Under the pieces are notes generated by a model, which saw nothing but the letters and a program-made list of their open reading frames with translations, searched no databases and was not told the origin of the DNA. The position numbers were made by a program, and so were the translations under genes. Below are positions 1 to 12,103 of a stretch of 64,000 nt of DNA, piece by piece. The first letter of the stretch is position 1. Each line of letters starts with the position of its first letter. This stretch comes from Hydractinia symbiolongicarpus. Its lineage: Eukaryota > Cnidaria > Hydrozoa > Anthoathecata > Hydractiniidae. The stretch is from positions 24,922,501 to 24,986,500 of the forward strand of contig NC_079880.1 in NCBI RefSeq assembly GCF_029227915.1. The letters are read 5' to 3'.

Positions 1-1153
1 AGGTCTCAAGTATTTGAAAATCATGCGGATGCTGAGTTGTAATCAGTTGACAAACTTCGTTTAGTTTTGCGCTGAATTTATCAGAGTTTTGTAGAATTGG
101 TGAGCTGGACAAGGACGGTCTAGCGGAAGGCGTTGATGGGGTGCTTAATTGCAGAGCAGAATCAAACTCTTCTATCGAACTTGTCTCCGATAATGTATTA
201 TTGCTATCTCGTCTCTCTCTTTCAGACGCATGACGTGCTGAGTGTCTACTACGTGGATTATTGCGTGGATTATAAGCATTTATTTCGCTATATATGGCAC
301 TACTATCGGACTCGCTCCGGTCTTCTAAAGATCCCTTTGCTGTTTTTTTCTTTAAACCGCTATCCGTTCGGCCCTGCTTTGATGTGGGTGTCGTACCATT
401 TTGATGAATTTTAGCACGCAGCTGTGAGCTTCGTGTAGTGGCTACACGAAGTTTTGTTGCATTGTCTTTAGGTTGAATTTGTTTATCGTTAGATTTGTTT
501 ATTAAAGTTTTTTTAGATCTTTCACGTAAGCTTTGAGAGCGCCTCAAAGACGACCCTCCTTCTGGTGTATTATTTTGTACAATTTTATTCTGTAAATAAT
601 TAGTGACATCGGATCGATACCCGTTAACTCTGTTTACACTTGGCTCATAGGACGCTCCATTCGAGACCTTCCTGGGCGAGGATTTACTTCGTATTCTAGC
701 TGGGGTGGATATCCTTACTGCAGATCCACGCTGAAAGTTCGATCCGTTAAAACCATCTGAGGAGGAGTACGAACGACTGATAAAACCATTCCCATTGCTT
801 TTACCGGAAACCGAAGATCTCGGACTCGGTTTAGTTCGGTAAGAATCGAAACTTGAATTTAATCGAACGTCCCCATTCACACCGTGACTTTTACCATTTT
901 CGTCTATATCGTATAATTCCATTTCTTGAAAGGACGATAAGGAAGAGGCTGGGGACAAACTTATATCGTCAAAACTATTTTCGGACCCAGTTCTTTCTCT
1001 GATAGCTTTCGCGATTGTTTTTTTTACAACAGGTTGTATTTCACCATCCAGAGGACTCATATGACCTTGCTGATATGACATTGGGTTCATCATACGCAAC
1101 GCGAATGCACGATTGCATGGTGGGTAATTTCCTTTTAAATCCTTTCCCGGCAT
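1..1153 (-). CDS. 5' part of an unrecognised Ser/Arg/Asn-rich, probably disordered protein (partial)
   Basis: An uninterrupted minus-strand frame runs from an ATG at 1153-1151 to the left edge (about 384 codons, no stop), so the gene continues outside the window. The product starts MPGKDLKGNYPP. It is rich in Ser, Arg, Asn, Thr and Pro, with many basic-serine clusters (for example RSKSSPRK, LRRSQSLRERSKK) and no membrane segment, signal peptide or folded domain that I recognise. Near the edge the composition becomes less biased (DKFSAKLNEVCQLITTQ), which may be the start of a folded region. A pyrimidine-rich acceptor-like TAG lies one base upstream of the ATG, so the 5' end may be spliced or trans-spliced. 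Cytoskeletal or scaffold linkers often look like this, but I do not assign a function. The sustained open frame with biased but complex composition is the main argument that it is coding. Confidence 0.72.
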   Translation of the reverse strand, partial: MPGKDLKGNYPPCNRAFALRMMNPMSYQQGHMSPLDGEIQPVVKKTIAKAIRERTGSENSFDDISLSPASSLSSFQEMELYDIDENGKSHGVNGDVRLNSSFDSYRTKPSPRSSVSGKSNGNGFISRSYSSSDGFNGSNFQRGSAVRISTPARIRSKSSPRKVSNGASYEPSVNRVNGYRSDVTNYLQNKIVQNNTPEGGSSLRRSQSLRERSKKTLINKSNDKQIQPKDNATKLRVATTRSSQLRAKIHQNGTTPTSKQGRTDSGLKKKTAKGSLEDRSESDSSAIYSEINAYNPRNNPRSRHSARHASERERRDSNNTLSETSSIEEFDSALQLSTPSTPSARPSLSSSPILQNSDKFSAKLNEVCQLITTQHPHDFQILET

Positions 1154-3983
1154 GCTATAACAGTAAGTGAAAAAATTACTATTTATGTGTATGAAATAAT
1201 TTTGACAAAAACAGACGTTCTTAGAAATAGGGGAAATAGTTTGCGCCTGGTATACCTCTTATAAAAAAAACAGAATGTGCACAACCTAAAAACATTTGGA
1301 AACATTAAGCTTCACATGTTTAGAAACAAACTATACTTTAGGCTCTATATTTAGAAATATATAAAAAAGATTAAAACTTAAAAGCCTTCGCTTCAAATTA
1401 AACACCGCGATCATGCCATTTTATTAGCTAAGCAAATTAGGCAAAACAACCGTTAAGCTCAATTACGCAACAAAAATTTCAAAGATTGCAAATGAAAATT
1501 TGACAAACAGTATAACCAAGCGTATAAAAAATGTACAAAAAGAATACCGGTTTTGTAGACAGAACGCGTTACTTAATTTCCGGTCTAATTCAGTTTGGAT
1601 GAAAAAAACAAACTATGTACCGCAACTCGGTTTATTCCATCTAGTTGGCGTCATAATCAAGTTACGATCACCCTTTTAAAAGTTTCACCCTTTAAATATT
1701 TGGTGACAGTCCCACTCGAAATACTAACGAAAAACACAGCCAATGCTTACAACTTTGAAGTTCATTACATATATGGTAAAGCTGTGGGGACGTTTTAAAG
1801 GAAAGATAATCAGAAAACAAAATTTAAATTAAAATTTAAACAAGAATACATCTTTAGCACAACGAAAGAATACAAATTAAACAATAAAACAGCAGTGACG
1901 CCATCTTTCTATCTGTTGTATATTTTTGTTTTCTTTTGTTTAAAATTGAAATAAGCCAAAAAGACAACTTTTATTGAACGTATCTTTCTTACCGACCGTA
2001 CGTTTTGTTTACACATTTACGAACGTAATCGTAATATCGTTCTTCAGTCGTTTGTTTGTCGGTACCCCATCGTTTTTCGTTTTCCCTTCGCTGGTTGCGA
2101 GTAGCAAAACGAACTTTTCTTTCCGCCATAAATATATTTCAGAGAACAAAGACATTTAATTTTTTGTGAAGAAAAAAAACATCAACGCATTATTCGTCTG
2201 TCGAAATTGCCACATCAAACTTTGAAATATATTCAGTCCGTGTTTGCGTGAAAGAAACTCGATGAAAATATATATGCAGCTTAAATTGTTCATTCACTGA
2301 ATGAAATATCTTCATAAAACAATCATTTTACATTTCAGCGCACAAATAACATTCAAATTACATGAAAATGAATGCTAATATATGAGAATAAAAATTACGA
2401 ATATAGAATAAAAATAACAAATAAGGTGCCAACATCTACCTGATGTGTATTAAATGTCAAATTGTGCAGTTATTCTCAACTTGAGATATGTTTACGAAGT
2501 TTTTTGAGCAAGTAATTCAAAAGAAAGAATATAAATCTTCAGTCGCATTCACTTTTGTAACTAGCGCTTCATGCGCTTCAATGTCAAATGAGCGGTTTCT
2601 ACATGCAGAGATTTCTTTTTACTAAACATTTCCAGAAGCTTACAAAATATTGTATCGAAAATAAAATTTTAGTTCAGCGTAGAAATATTCTATTTATGAA
2701 ATAGTCAATTTCATCGACGTTTGGACAAATCAGTCTATTTCTACTGTGAAGCTTTTGCGTCATCACCTTATATAGAAACAAGGCGTTCTCTCTTATTCTG
2801 TTCAACCTAAATAAACCATTGAGAACCAAAGTGGATGTTATTGAGGTAGCTAAATGGACAGAAAACAAAATCTGCGTTCAATTTAACCATGAATGTAGTT
2901 TGCTAAATAATTGACACTTGGTTAACCATAAACAACCAATAGAAACGGATTTTAGAAGCACGTGATTAGAAAATTTAGATTTTAACAACATGCATAATTT
3001 AACACATAGTAAACATTTCTATTTAAAAAGAATTGATAAATTTAATACTACGAAGTTTAGGTATATTTGCAGGTTGACATTCTAACCGCCCACTGCTCGG
3101 GCGTAGAAAACATTTCTGGTCCTTTTTACGCACGATTTTTATAAGCAATATCTTAAAAGCAACTCGAGCTCAAATTTGTAAATGCAAAAAAAGAGGAACA
3201 GCAATATTTCTCTTGTACTAAAAGTCATATTTCAAGGCGTGCTTGAATTTGTCCTTCCTAAGTAAATGGTCACGAAACTACAACAACATTATGCTTCTAT
3301 GTGATTTGTAGTGTATCACTTTGTAATCCTATCACAATTTGTAATCCTATTGCACCCTGTAATCTTATCGTAGTTTGACATTCGATTTTGTAGCAGTTTT
3401 TAAAACCAATCTAGCGCAATTTTTAATCCCACCTTGTCACACTTAGTAATCCCTTTAGGTCAAACTTTTTCAGGTTTGTTGCTATGTGAAATATACATGA
3501 CTTTTTTTAGAACAAGGAACGTCCTAAAAACTATTGATGTTCTTATAATTCTTATGCTTCTCATTTTTATTTTTCGTTTTTATTTTGCTTTTTTTGAAAA
3601 TTCGTATACCTTTGGCTAATATTTATTTCTATGCAAGAAAGTATTACGAGAATCTAAGTCAATATAAAATCATTTAGAATTTGGAACTCTCATTTAGATA
3701 CACATACATAAATTTGGCTAAATTAACAATAAATATTTCGTAATACCAAAATTAACACTCAAGCCAGGCTCAAATATCTGACATTATAAAAACATGATGC
3801 TGAAAGCAAAAATTTATAACTGTTATAAAGAAAACAAACACACGGTGCTTCACAACACGTGTTAATGTCACATCATCATGCTGAAGTTTAAATGTCAGAA
3901 GCCGGCGTTGAACTTTCGCAAATCACTCGTAAGTTAAATATATGAGAATGAGGAAATACGCGAGCAGTATCTTTGAAGTAATA
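1154..3983. other. AT-rich non-coding stretch upstream of the minus-strand gene
   Basis: Only short chance ORFs are present and none resembles a known protein. The first few hundred bases next to 1153 should contain the promoter or 5' UTR of the minus-strand gene, but no specific element can be identified. A degenerate tandem repeat lies at about 3309-3385. Confidence 0.5.
3309..3385. repeat. Degenerate tandem repeat, unit about 20 bp
   Basis: Three to four diverged copies of a unit like TTTGTAATCCTATCACAA follow one another. Weaker copies with the AATCCC core appear near 3425-3462. It is a small decayed minisatellite with no coding potential. Confidence 0.6.
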
Positions 3984-4112
3984 CTAGTGGTGGCCTGTAG
4001 ATAAATCCACGGGTTCGTCCGTCTTTTATTCACCGTACTTCGTGAGTCTCGCTACTGCGGTTACCATTTTGTGTAACAGACATACAGACGTAGACGGGTA
4101 TTATAATATAGA
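3984..4112 (-). mobile_element. Mini-Helitron (non-autonomous, 129 bp)
   Basis: Read on the minus strand, the element starts TCTATATTATAATACCCG after an A and ends CCACCACTAG before a T. That is the Helitron hallmark (5' TC, 3' CTRR, insertion between A and T, no target duplication). A short hairpin (GTGGAT/ATCTAC, one wobble pair) sits 9 bases before the terminal CTAG. There is no room for Rep/helicase, so it must have been mobilised in trans. A related copy lies at 56645-56898. Confidence 0.68.
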
Positions 4113-7100
4113 TCTTAAAAAAAATAAAAAACAAGAAAGGTAAACAATAGTTCCTGAGACTTTTCTCGTTTGAAAACTCAAAGTAACTGAGCCTCAACTA
4201 AAACTTTGTTTTATTTATAACAAAACGTGTAGCTATATCTACGAAATATATTCCACCACAAATTTAACTTTTAAACCTCAATGGAAAAGTACGGGGCATT
4301 ATTAATTTTTAAAACTTTGATTTTCTTCAAACTAAAGGAAGATTAATGTCACTTTACTGTCTTGTGTCATGCGTCCTCCACAAGTCATTAGTGTCAAGAA
4401 GACGGGTCACTGTGATGCCGGAACTATTGACAAGTTCCGATAACGTCATAATAATCCCGGTCAACATATCGCCGCTAATTATACAGCCTAACGTAATTAC
4501 TGCAACAGAAGCTTACCCTCGTTGAATAGCCTATGCTGGCCCTTAGAAGCCTTCGCTTTTTGTCAAACATCTATTAAAAAAACGCATTCTTCCTTAGAAT
4601 GAAGAATGAGAAAGAAATATAGTGGTATTTTTCAAAAAAATTAATAACATTTCCTTTATACAAAAACCGTATGAAAGATAAAGTTATAGTATAATGGGAA
4701 TTTAATGGCGTTAATACCTAACGTCAACCACAGGGCTTTTTTGCAACAAGACTCGCCGTCCCTGTATACAAAGAGACAGAGCCATGGAGTCAAGGTTAAT
4801 TAAGAGCGTTAGAAACATAAACCTAGCTTACTGAAAGAATTAGGAGGAAGAGAAGGAAACACACAAAACATTGATTCTTTCATAGGGCACATCGAAAGAT
4901 GAAGCATAGAAGAAACTATGTAAGAATATATATGACTTCGGAGATTCCAAACTTTACAACATGTTAAGCATTTTCGTTCCCAGAGCTCTTTGAGATATTA
5001 AAACCTGAAAGTAGAACTATTTTCGAGGTTTGTCTCAAAGAGCTCTGGGGACGAGAATGCATGTTAAAAACATTAACGGCTTTGTCAATACTAAAAATTA
5101 AGTAACGAGAAGTCTAATTTTGAGTTAAATACTTGCAAATCCACTTATCTAATACAACAACCATTAGACGATGATATTGAGTCATAAAAAATCTGATGAC
5201 ACCGACAAATTGTGGTAACTTTATAACCGTCATTGCCAGCATAAAAATGGCGGAAGTACAACTTAACGAAAGTTGTAGCCAGCAAGTTTTGTGAAGCTTC
5301 CTTTAATGTGTCAAAGAGCTTCTATTTTTACTTACATAATATTCTTCCTCTCTTTTTCTTCTTTAACAACTTCATTTTTAACGAAATGATCCCTCATTTA
5401 GAATTTTAATACGAGAAAAGTTATATTCTTTTAGTAACTGCCATTTCGAATTTGGTCTAAAATTATCAAGTAATGTTTTGATAATAGTGTTCTCGCTACA
5501 ATATTTTTGTTTAAACCTCGCTTTAACAAAACATTTCGTAACACATCATAAAGACACACATTTTCAATCCTAAACATAACAAAATTTTCTTCATACATAA
5601 ATTTTTTTAATTAAATAACGTCGCATTATACTTACTGAATTCGATCAAAGAACTTCACCATATTTTAAATCTGTTCAAAACAAAACCCTTTTATGATCCA
5701 TTTACTATATGAACTTAACGAAGTATAATAAAGCTGATCTAAAGAACAGAAGTTGTAAACTCCACAGAAACATACAATTTTAATTTATATCTAAACGGGT
5801 TAATTGTCTTTTAGTAATAGACCATTAACAGCGAGTGTTACGTCATGAAAACAAAGCAAGAAAATTAATTGTAATATCGCATAATTAAGACACGTTAATG
5901 AGTATTTTATTATCCTTTTTGTTCAATTTAAATTCCGCACATGGGTTCAAATGAGACGTATAAAGCCCACATGTTAGATTTTTATGGTGGTGCGATTACA
6001 ATTTTGATTATTTCACGTATTACACGTGTTTTGATTATTTCGTTTTTTTTTATTAATGTTGCGTACTTGAACACGTACCCTTAATGTTTGGACGAGAGCT
6101 CTTCATAATATAATTTTGTAGAAACTCACTGAACCAAGTTTTCAAGGTTAAACAACAACAACAACAGTAACAAAAACAAGATAACAACAACAAAAAACAC
6201 GTCTGAAAGTTTTTAAAATCAGAACAGCAAAAAAATTTTTTTAAACAGAGATTTCTTCAAAAACCGAGTGATTTTGTGTATTCTGATATTTACGCAGTTA
6301 GAAGTTTTAAAACAAAGACTTGATTACCCAATTTATTGGTGATCATGATTAGAAGTTGACGAGACATACACACTAATTAAAATTGATGTCTGTTTGTAAT
6401 AAATGATTGACATTGTCAACTGCCGAGGATTTCAAAGCAGCAAGTTTTTTATGATGATGGTTACATCCTGAACATCTTTAGAGCAAACTAAAGGCCGATT
6501 TCCTTTAAAAGCAATCCCCACTGTAATTCTCATAATTTAGACGTCGACGCTAGCTGCATCTCCATGGCACTAAAACACAGTAGCGTTTTTGCGATTTGAT
6601 TGGTTGTTGATGAATGACCGCTGGAACGTTGGAAATCAACTTAATTGACTCTTTTCAACTTCTTCTAGCTGGAAAAATACAAGTTTCGAAGTTATAAAAA
6701 ATTAACGCGCACACCCAGATAAAAATTTGAAGACGGGGACTAAAAGGTTAAGAATAAATTTACCCGTAGATAGCTACTTTAAAGGTGAAAAATTCCGTGA
6801 TTTTTGAGGAAAATAGTTTAGTCCCGCGAAAAATTTGATTTCGCGAACGTTATGCTTGCTTTACTTGCATTTGTACATTTATTCATTATACTCATGAATT
6901 GGCAAAGTTAATTCTCGCAAAAAATCCAAAGTCGGCTAATTCGCTAAATTCGCGAAATTTCTATATCATCGATTTTATTTCTACTTTAGGTTATTAAAGT
7001 CAGTTGCTTAGATAATTGCGTTAGTTAGAATAATTAATGTATGAATGGGATCCTACCATGAAGTATGTAGATATCACACACATAAACTTGAACCAAAAAC

Positions 7101-9657
7101 AACCTTCCACGTTTTACCATCGCTTTCTACGTTTAATAACTTCAAATATTATTTACATTAACGCTTTTTAATATTTGTTAAATGTCTTTATTTATTCCTA
7201 AGAAACTGTTAAGATGGCGTCATATAAATATGTTTACTTTTTTGTTTATTTTAGAAGAAAAGATTTCCAATGCTTCTTTACATTTGCGAATAATATAAGT
7301 GATATAAAACAGAGCTGTCGAAAGGGAAATTGAGATACCCAGCTGGCTCAGTGGATTTTAACCGGATTTTAACTTTTTTAAAATTTCATTCAAATTAGAA
7401 GGCTAGATTCAAATTAACGATTATCTTATTGGCTGCCAATTCGCATGCAATTATGAAAAACACATGGTCTTGCATTTTTACGGAGAATTTATTCAGCTGA
7501 AAATTTGAGTTTCTTTCTCAAAAATATGAGAATTGACGAATCAGAATGAAATTTTGTTTTATCTTTGCAACTTAACATAGGACTTACTTAGTGTTTTATG
7601 ACAAATTTCACTGGACGTTTAGAAAATTTGTGATTCTGGCTTATAAAGTTCTTTTTAGGTTTTTCGCGAAAAGATTTAAAATGTGCTGGTGAAAAAAGAA
7701 GAACAGGCATGTAAAAAAGCTTCCAAAGTATCAGAAACTTTTACAGATTGACAAAAATAAGATCCAGAGAGGATGGAAAACGTAAAAAAAGAAGAATCAT
7801 ATCACACCGCTGATCAAACGCCGTCTTCTTTATTATCGTTTAGATACTTTAGCTACATCGTCAAACATATAAAGCGCATTTAGCTAGTTAAAGACAATCT
7901 CACAGCAGTATTTCCGAACCAAAAAAATACCTGCCAAATGTCCGAGCAAATAGACGGAAGTTAAAGGCAATCTAGCAAAAAAATATAACCTCAGAACTTA
8001 AATCACGGAAAGAAAGTGCAAACCAAAAGAGCTATATATCAAAAAAAATGTTAAAAAAGAAATCTTATTTCTTACCATCATAAACTATGAGATATTCTTC
8101 TTCTTTCAACTAAATTTTTTTTTATATGATTCATTCATCTTTAACTAGTGAGCATTTATTTTTCAAATAAATAAAAGCATAATTCATATATAACACTTAT
8201 ATTGAAATATAAATAAATAATTGATTAATTTATAGCTATGAACCAAAATAATAGAACTGTTTAAAAGCGCGAACACAGTAAAATATAAAACCAATTGAAT
8301 GAAAGCGATGTGTAGGTATGTTTCAGCATAAACAAAGTTTTGTGCGTATGCTGTCTATCGACATGCCGTCAAAATATTAAGTGTTAAAGCTTTTGAACTT
8401 GTCAGTATTCACTGAAGTCTCCGTAGGATCCTAAGTTATTGATTCACAGATAAAAAAATGTTATTTTTTTCCCAAATCCTTAGGACTTCACAAGCTGTGA
8501 CGTTGGCTGTAAGAACACGTAAATAATGTGTTTTACGCACCGGTAACGTACCGGTAACGTTGAATTTACTTTTATACGGCTGCATTTTCGGAACTAATAT
8601 TGTTTTTCGCCCGTCTTCACGTCGTAACAGGTCTGCCTTTAGGATATTATTGTTTCTACTAATATTCCCAGCATTGGGCTTCCCGGGATATCCAGTTTTG
8701 TTTCCGAGTCACAAATATAATGACTTGTTTCAAATTGAAATTTACGACAAACCAACCTACATCAATCGAAGTGTCACTTCAATTGTGTATTTTAATGAGC
8801 AGTGTGAAATTTACCGTTTTCGTGTCTGCGTGAAACTTAAAGTTTGCGTGAATGCAGTATTAATTTCCGATGGGTGTGCGAACATTTGAGGCCCAAACTA
8901 TGGGCGCAAAATATTGGGGCAAATCTCTCGCGAGTGAGAGTCTATATAATCTTGAACAAATATGTTTGTGCAATCAAACAAAATTTAGTCTTGATAACAT
9001 GGTAGACCGCGATAATCATGACCATTACATCTTGTAATAACAGTACCATTGGTTCAACCTTTTGTTGAAGATGATCAATACTTGTGAAACTGTCTTATAA
9101 ATGCACTATACAGGCTATTTTAGGAGGATTTTGGCATGTGCACAGCAAAAAACCTTACGCCAAGTGTTTACCTATGTTAAGTGTGCTAACAATGTTTAAT
9201 GTCTTATGCAATTTGGCTTTTTTGGCGTGGGTATGGAGGTGAGGCTTGCATGTCTGTCTTAAAAAATGCTTGTAGTAACACCAGGTACGTATCGTCTAAT
9301 TATGCGCCAAATTATTTCGCGGCCAGTATTATTGTTACACTACACAGAGCTGGCGCAAATTCCAATCAAAAATAATTTGGTTTCACTCACACCACAAAGA
9401 GTGGTAATTGTCAACTGATGATGTTGTAGAAGTCACAATGAATACTTCCCTGCGGCGACTGCATGCCTGAGTTAATATTTACGTAGCTATCACTTGAGAT
9501 ATACAGGTGTAAGTATTTGATGGTCATAGTTTAATAAAGGAAATTTGTATAGGAGCGGGATCAGTCTTTTTGTCCACCTCACTCTCACAAGCTTAAGCTA
9601 TTTGCCTAGGAAACTTCCACGGGAAGAAAATTTCAATGTAGTTTAACCTCATTTTCC
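4113..9657. other. AT-rich intergenic DNA with repeats
   Basis: I see no supportable gene. Content includes a 108-bp hairpin element (4958-5065), a CAA-rich patch (about 6150-6200), and around 6810-6960 several CGCGAA-type motifs resembling decayed palindromic MITE sequence. A small duplicated ACCGGTAACGT lies near 8540-8560. A 109-codon frame at 8560-8889 is discounted. Confidence 0.5.
4958..5065. mobile_element. Hairpin MITE with CTCGTCCCCAGAG termini (108 bp)
   Basis: Two arms are inverted copies of a sequence running from AACATG through CTCGTCCCCAGAGCTC to TTTGAGA. They flank a centre of about 20-25 bases, and the left arm carries a 5-bp insertion. The same CTCGTCCCCAG core recurs at 37992-38075, 12686-12728 and, in a related subfamily, at 11996-12103 and 13263-13370. 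No protein is encoded. Confidence 0.7.
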
Positions 9658-9734
9658 GCGAAAGTTTATTCCAACAAAAACTCGGACTTAGACTTTTGTC
9701 TAAGTCCCGAGTTTTTGTTGGAATAAACTTTCGC
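9658..9734. mobile_element. Near-perfect palindrome, likely hairpin MITE
   Basis: Arms of about 36 bp, beginning GCGAAAGTTTATTCC, are inverted copies with one inserted base and a loop of about 4 bases (TTTT). The flanks (9651-9780) carry further GCGAAA-type motifs, so the palindrome may be the centre or end of a larger decayed element. Confidence 0.7.
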
Positions 9735-11995
9735 AAAAAATGTAGTTTCGGGAGGTATGCGAAAGTCTCGAATCTGCAAAAGTTAATTGCCGAAATTTTA
9801 ACGGTAAATTGATAACACGAAAGTTTCTTCACCGCAAGCAAGAAAGAGACTTTACCTATTACCTATAATTTCTCTCTACTAACGCGTTCACGGACATAGC
9901 TAAACAACGTTTGGACGTTGCGCTAAATATACTTAAGCCAAAAGTCTACTTCAATCTTTTACAACGACGATCATAGCGCACAGCTAACAGCGCTTGATAT
10001 TGCCCAATAATTCCAAAGACGCTATCGACCGTGTTGAAATTCATTTTGAAATTTTAGACTGTAAACGTTTTTTTTATGTATGAATAAAATATGCTTTATG
10101 AGAATCTGACTGAGAATTGATCCAGATTTATTCATCAGACTGACTTTCCATGGAAAGAAAAATAAAATGACATATTATCGTCAAGCTCTTTTTTGTTTTT
10201 TCAACTGCATATCTAACCTGATAAAACGTCTACATCAAACGTGTAGACTTTTACCAAGTTTCCAGCCACTTCATACACATACAACTACAATACCTATACA
10301 GACGTCTACTCATATATCAGAATGGGCTAAGAACAGTTTCAGCCTGCGTTGATTTTTATCATTCTATAGACGACTTTCATCGTGACGCATGTTGTTTATA
10401 ATCTTCAGACCTCGTACGCAAATCGACAGACAAAATAATGCAGGCTGTAAGTCGTGGACCAATCCAGTCCATTCCAAACTTTAATTTCAGTTAGAGGCAT
10501 CTTTTGATCTTAAAGTTAGAATATAGCTTGCATGTAGTTTAGATCATACATCAGTGAAAAGATGCTAGTGGCACAGTAAAAAAGTTTTTAACCATAATTT
10601 GACTTTCTTTACCTAAGGTTTACATTTTTTGCCCGTCGATTTTTCTGATTTTTTCCGCGCATGCTCAAGAATCCCGTAAAAATACGTAAACATTGAAACT
10701 CATCTATAAAAAAAGCTTTCAAATGCTGGGAACTTGTTCCTTTCATATCAGTGTGTAACCTAGTTAACTAAGGTTTCTTGGAGAATATGGACATTCACTG
10801 GTGGTGGGAAAATAATGCTGAGTCTCCTGGCTAATAAGTGGGTCAATATCAAAAGAAACCTCACTTCATGCAAATATGGTAGCGGCGAACACGTGCTTTT
10901 TTGTTTAACGATAAAGCTGAATTCGCGTCTACACTGTATACACTGTAACAATAGAATAACCGGAATATTAAGGGGACAATCGAGCCCAACAAAAACAGGA
11001 AGAAAATTCTCTCTACAAACGTCTCGCTGGCCTGTACGATCAGAAGATTTCGTCTTGTACGATAAAATACATAGAGCAATAAATTTAACACTAGCTACCT
11101 TTCAAACTTGTGTTTGGTTCCAGCTGTTAAACAAACTGTTCTCTTTACCGGCTACAATAAAAACAACGCAGCTTTATAATGTTTTTAAACTTTCGAGATG
11201 TAAAATTAAAAATAACCGCGAAAAATCACAAATATTATTATTCCGGTACTGTGTTCGTCTTCAATGCAGCTATGAGTTTGTGGCACATGTGAGAGTTATG
11301 AATTATTGATAAATCATACTGCAAATTCACAGAAGTGATTTAGGGGGTATTGGTATAGTTCTTTCATTCATTTTTCTTCTTCTTTGTTTCAAAATAATGT
11401 AACTTTAGTTCTTATTTTTCATAAATATGTTTTCGTAATTATAACTGCACTTACGAGTTACTTAGAAGAAAAAATATGGAACGTTTACAGGATAAACGCA
11501 AACCAGTTATAAAACAGATCAACCCCCTGCAACCTATGAATTTTTATACAGATCATCCAAATATTGTTGGGAAGATTTTAACTGGTATTTTATAGCGAGG
11601 TTTGCTGTGTATCGAGTTTACTCTAATTACCGCCCACTTTTAACGCCCTACAATTACCGCCCACTGAATTCTTGAAAACAAAACAAACAAAAAAAACTCC
11701 ACGATATAGTTAGACACGACATAGTTCACTAAATATGCTTCCGCAGTTAAAACTAATTAACGCCCACTTTAAAGAAAGGTTGGTCGAACTCAAAAGTTAT
11801 CGTTCTGTGAACATTTAATCTGTGTTTGACATTAAAGAATTTTTTGACATAGAATCAACGTTTTCGAAACAAATGGCTTGTCGATGCAATAAAAATGATG
11901 CTAAAAATGGTATGTCCTAAGATAAAAGATCGAACCGAGATATGTTTTAGTTCGAACTTTTATTTGTTTTGTGGATTTGTTTGATGTAAATGTGT
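9735..11995. other. Intergenic DNA without supported genes
   Basis: The longest frame (10815-11309, plus) overlaps two opposing minus-strand frames and has no recognisable domain. Near 11627-11770 the motif ACCGCCCACT or AACGCCCACT occurs three times in direct orientation, probably remnants of a repeat family. Nothing else stands out. Confidence 0.45.
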
Positions 11996-12103
11996 CAACC
12001 TCGATCCAAGGACCTGTTGTTTTTATTTTGCATATGGGACGGCGAGACGAATATCAATAAGCGCAGCGCTGATGAGAGACAAAAAAACCTGAGGATGAGG
12101 TTG
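11996..12103. mobile_element. Hairpin MITE, CAACCTCG family (108 bp)
   Basis: The left end CAACCTCGATCCAAGG and the right end CTGAGGATGAGGTTG are inverted copies with mismatches. The centre contains GGACGGCGAGACGA. A second copy of the same length, with a matching GGACGGCGA centre, lies at 13263-13370, which shows this is a dispersed family and not a chance palindrome. Confidence 0.65.

Noticed and set aside
8560-8889. 109-codon frame with a hydrophobic start
   Set aside because: It begins at TTG rather than ATG, and the hydrophobic stretch reflects T-rich DNA; no family resemblance.
10815-11309. 164-codon plus-strand frame
   Set aside because: It overlaps two minus-strand frames of similar appearance, has no domain, coil or membrane pattern and no splice context; chance is the simpler explanation.
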